Shown one piece after another: positions 63,513 to 64,000 of a stretch of DNA of 64,000 bases. The stretch spans positions 3,472,001-3,536,000 of the forward strand of contig JAYJMM010000105.1 in the NCBI GenBank assembly GCA_037349105.1, given 5' to 3'. A model generated the notes under the pieces. It searched no databases. It was given only the letters and a program-made list of their open reading frames with translations, and was not told where the DNA came from. The position numbers were made by a program, and so were the translations under genes. The stretch's first letter is position 1; every line of letters begins with the position of its first letter. This DNA is from Limnomonas spitsbergensis. Lineage: Eukaryota > Chlorophyta > Chlorophyceae > Chlamydomonadales.

Positions 63513-64000
63513 AAAGTTTGGGTGAATTATTATGTAGTTCAGCCATGAGCCATCTACCGGTACAAATGATTTTGTATTGTGAACTTTTTCGCCCCATCAC
63601 AACTGCATCCCGGCATGCGGTGCAGGGTGCAACATGATACCTAGCACCAACTTCAATTTTAATTACTATCGGCCGCGGCGGGGAGCTGGTCCCACTCGCT
63701 AGCCACGCCTTCTTGTCCAATGCCCTATGGCGCCCCATCACAATTCTGCACCTCGTGTGCCTTTTAAAATAGAATGGCACCTACCTCATCAATGATGAGG
63801 GCACTGGATCTAGCCGGGGAGCTTCCCCATCCAGGAATCCCCACTCGCTCTCAAAGTAGCCGATTCTGACGCCCTCTTGGCGCGCTCCGCCATTAGGTTT
63901 GAGCTAGCTTGAATGTGCTCCACTTTTACAACCTGCAATTGAAGCCAACATGCGCCAAGTGGGTGCGAAGTCATGCGTATGTGCATGCGCCTGGTGGGGT
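63513..64000. other. Flank, runs off window
   Basis: Matches 49873-50350, except for a CATC indel near 63830. No gene recognised. Confidence 0.6.

Overview
The window looks like nuclear DNA of a green alga, most likely a chlorophycean of the Chlamydomonas/Volvox type. Reasons: replication-type core histone genes in divergent pairs (H4-H3 and H2B-H2A), each followed by a GGTGTT....AACACC palindrome in place of a poly(A) signal; GC-rich coding sequence; spliceosomal introns with GTAAGC/GTGAGG donors; and Ty3/Gypsy-type retroelements. Species cannot be fixed from sequence alone. No bacterial operons, CRISPR arrays, tRNA or rRNA genes were seen.

Layout. 1-14275: 3' part of a very large retrotransposon (copy 1; its left end lies outside the window) whose polyprotein carries a cytosine-C5 DNA methyltransferase after RNase H. 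14585-15660: histone pair H4/H3 copy 1. 15661-21700: spacer, exons of an unrecognised Pro/Ser/Ala-rich gene, and satellites. 21725-24656: a truncated ABC-transporter nucleotide-binding domain (ABCC type). 25852-26993: H2B and a frameshifted H2A. 26994-31700: spacer with minisatellites. 31706-32781: H4/H3 copy 2. 33034-42079: a second, rearranged copy of the methyltransferase element, inserted 3' of H3 with a 4-bp target duplication. 42916-49631: a young chromodomain Gypsy element with two 404-bp LTRs that look identical. 50516-60717: a roughly 10-kb segmental duplicate of 22137-33000 and its flank, holding a second ABC fragment with a stop codon, H2B without H2A (about 1.2 kb deleted), and H4/H3 copy 3. 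60718-62870: an AT-richer insertion found only in copy 3. 62871-64000: flank matching the neighbourhood of the Gypsy insertion, with the site empty.

Reading it together: this is a tandem histone locus whose repeat unit also carries an ABC-transporter 3' fragment. The unit has been duplicated and repeatedly invaded by retroelements near the H3-H4 genes. H4 and H3 are intact in three copies and H2B in two, but no intact H2A is present.

The most unusual object is the methyltransferase retroelement. Its reading frame runs about 12 kb from the left window edge. It has three zinc knuckles, a protease-like DSA motif, about 1300 residues of unknown function, RT, RNase H, and a methyltransferase with Glu-Cys where Pro-Cys is normal. 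An integrase/PHD remnant follows in another frame. Its terminal repeats form an A-B-A pattern that simple LTRs do not explain. Methyltransferase capture by eukaryotic retrotransposons has been described before in other lineages; the repeat architecture, altered motif IV and shared integrase deletions are what I would check for novelty here.
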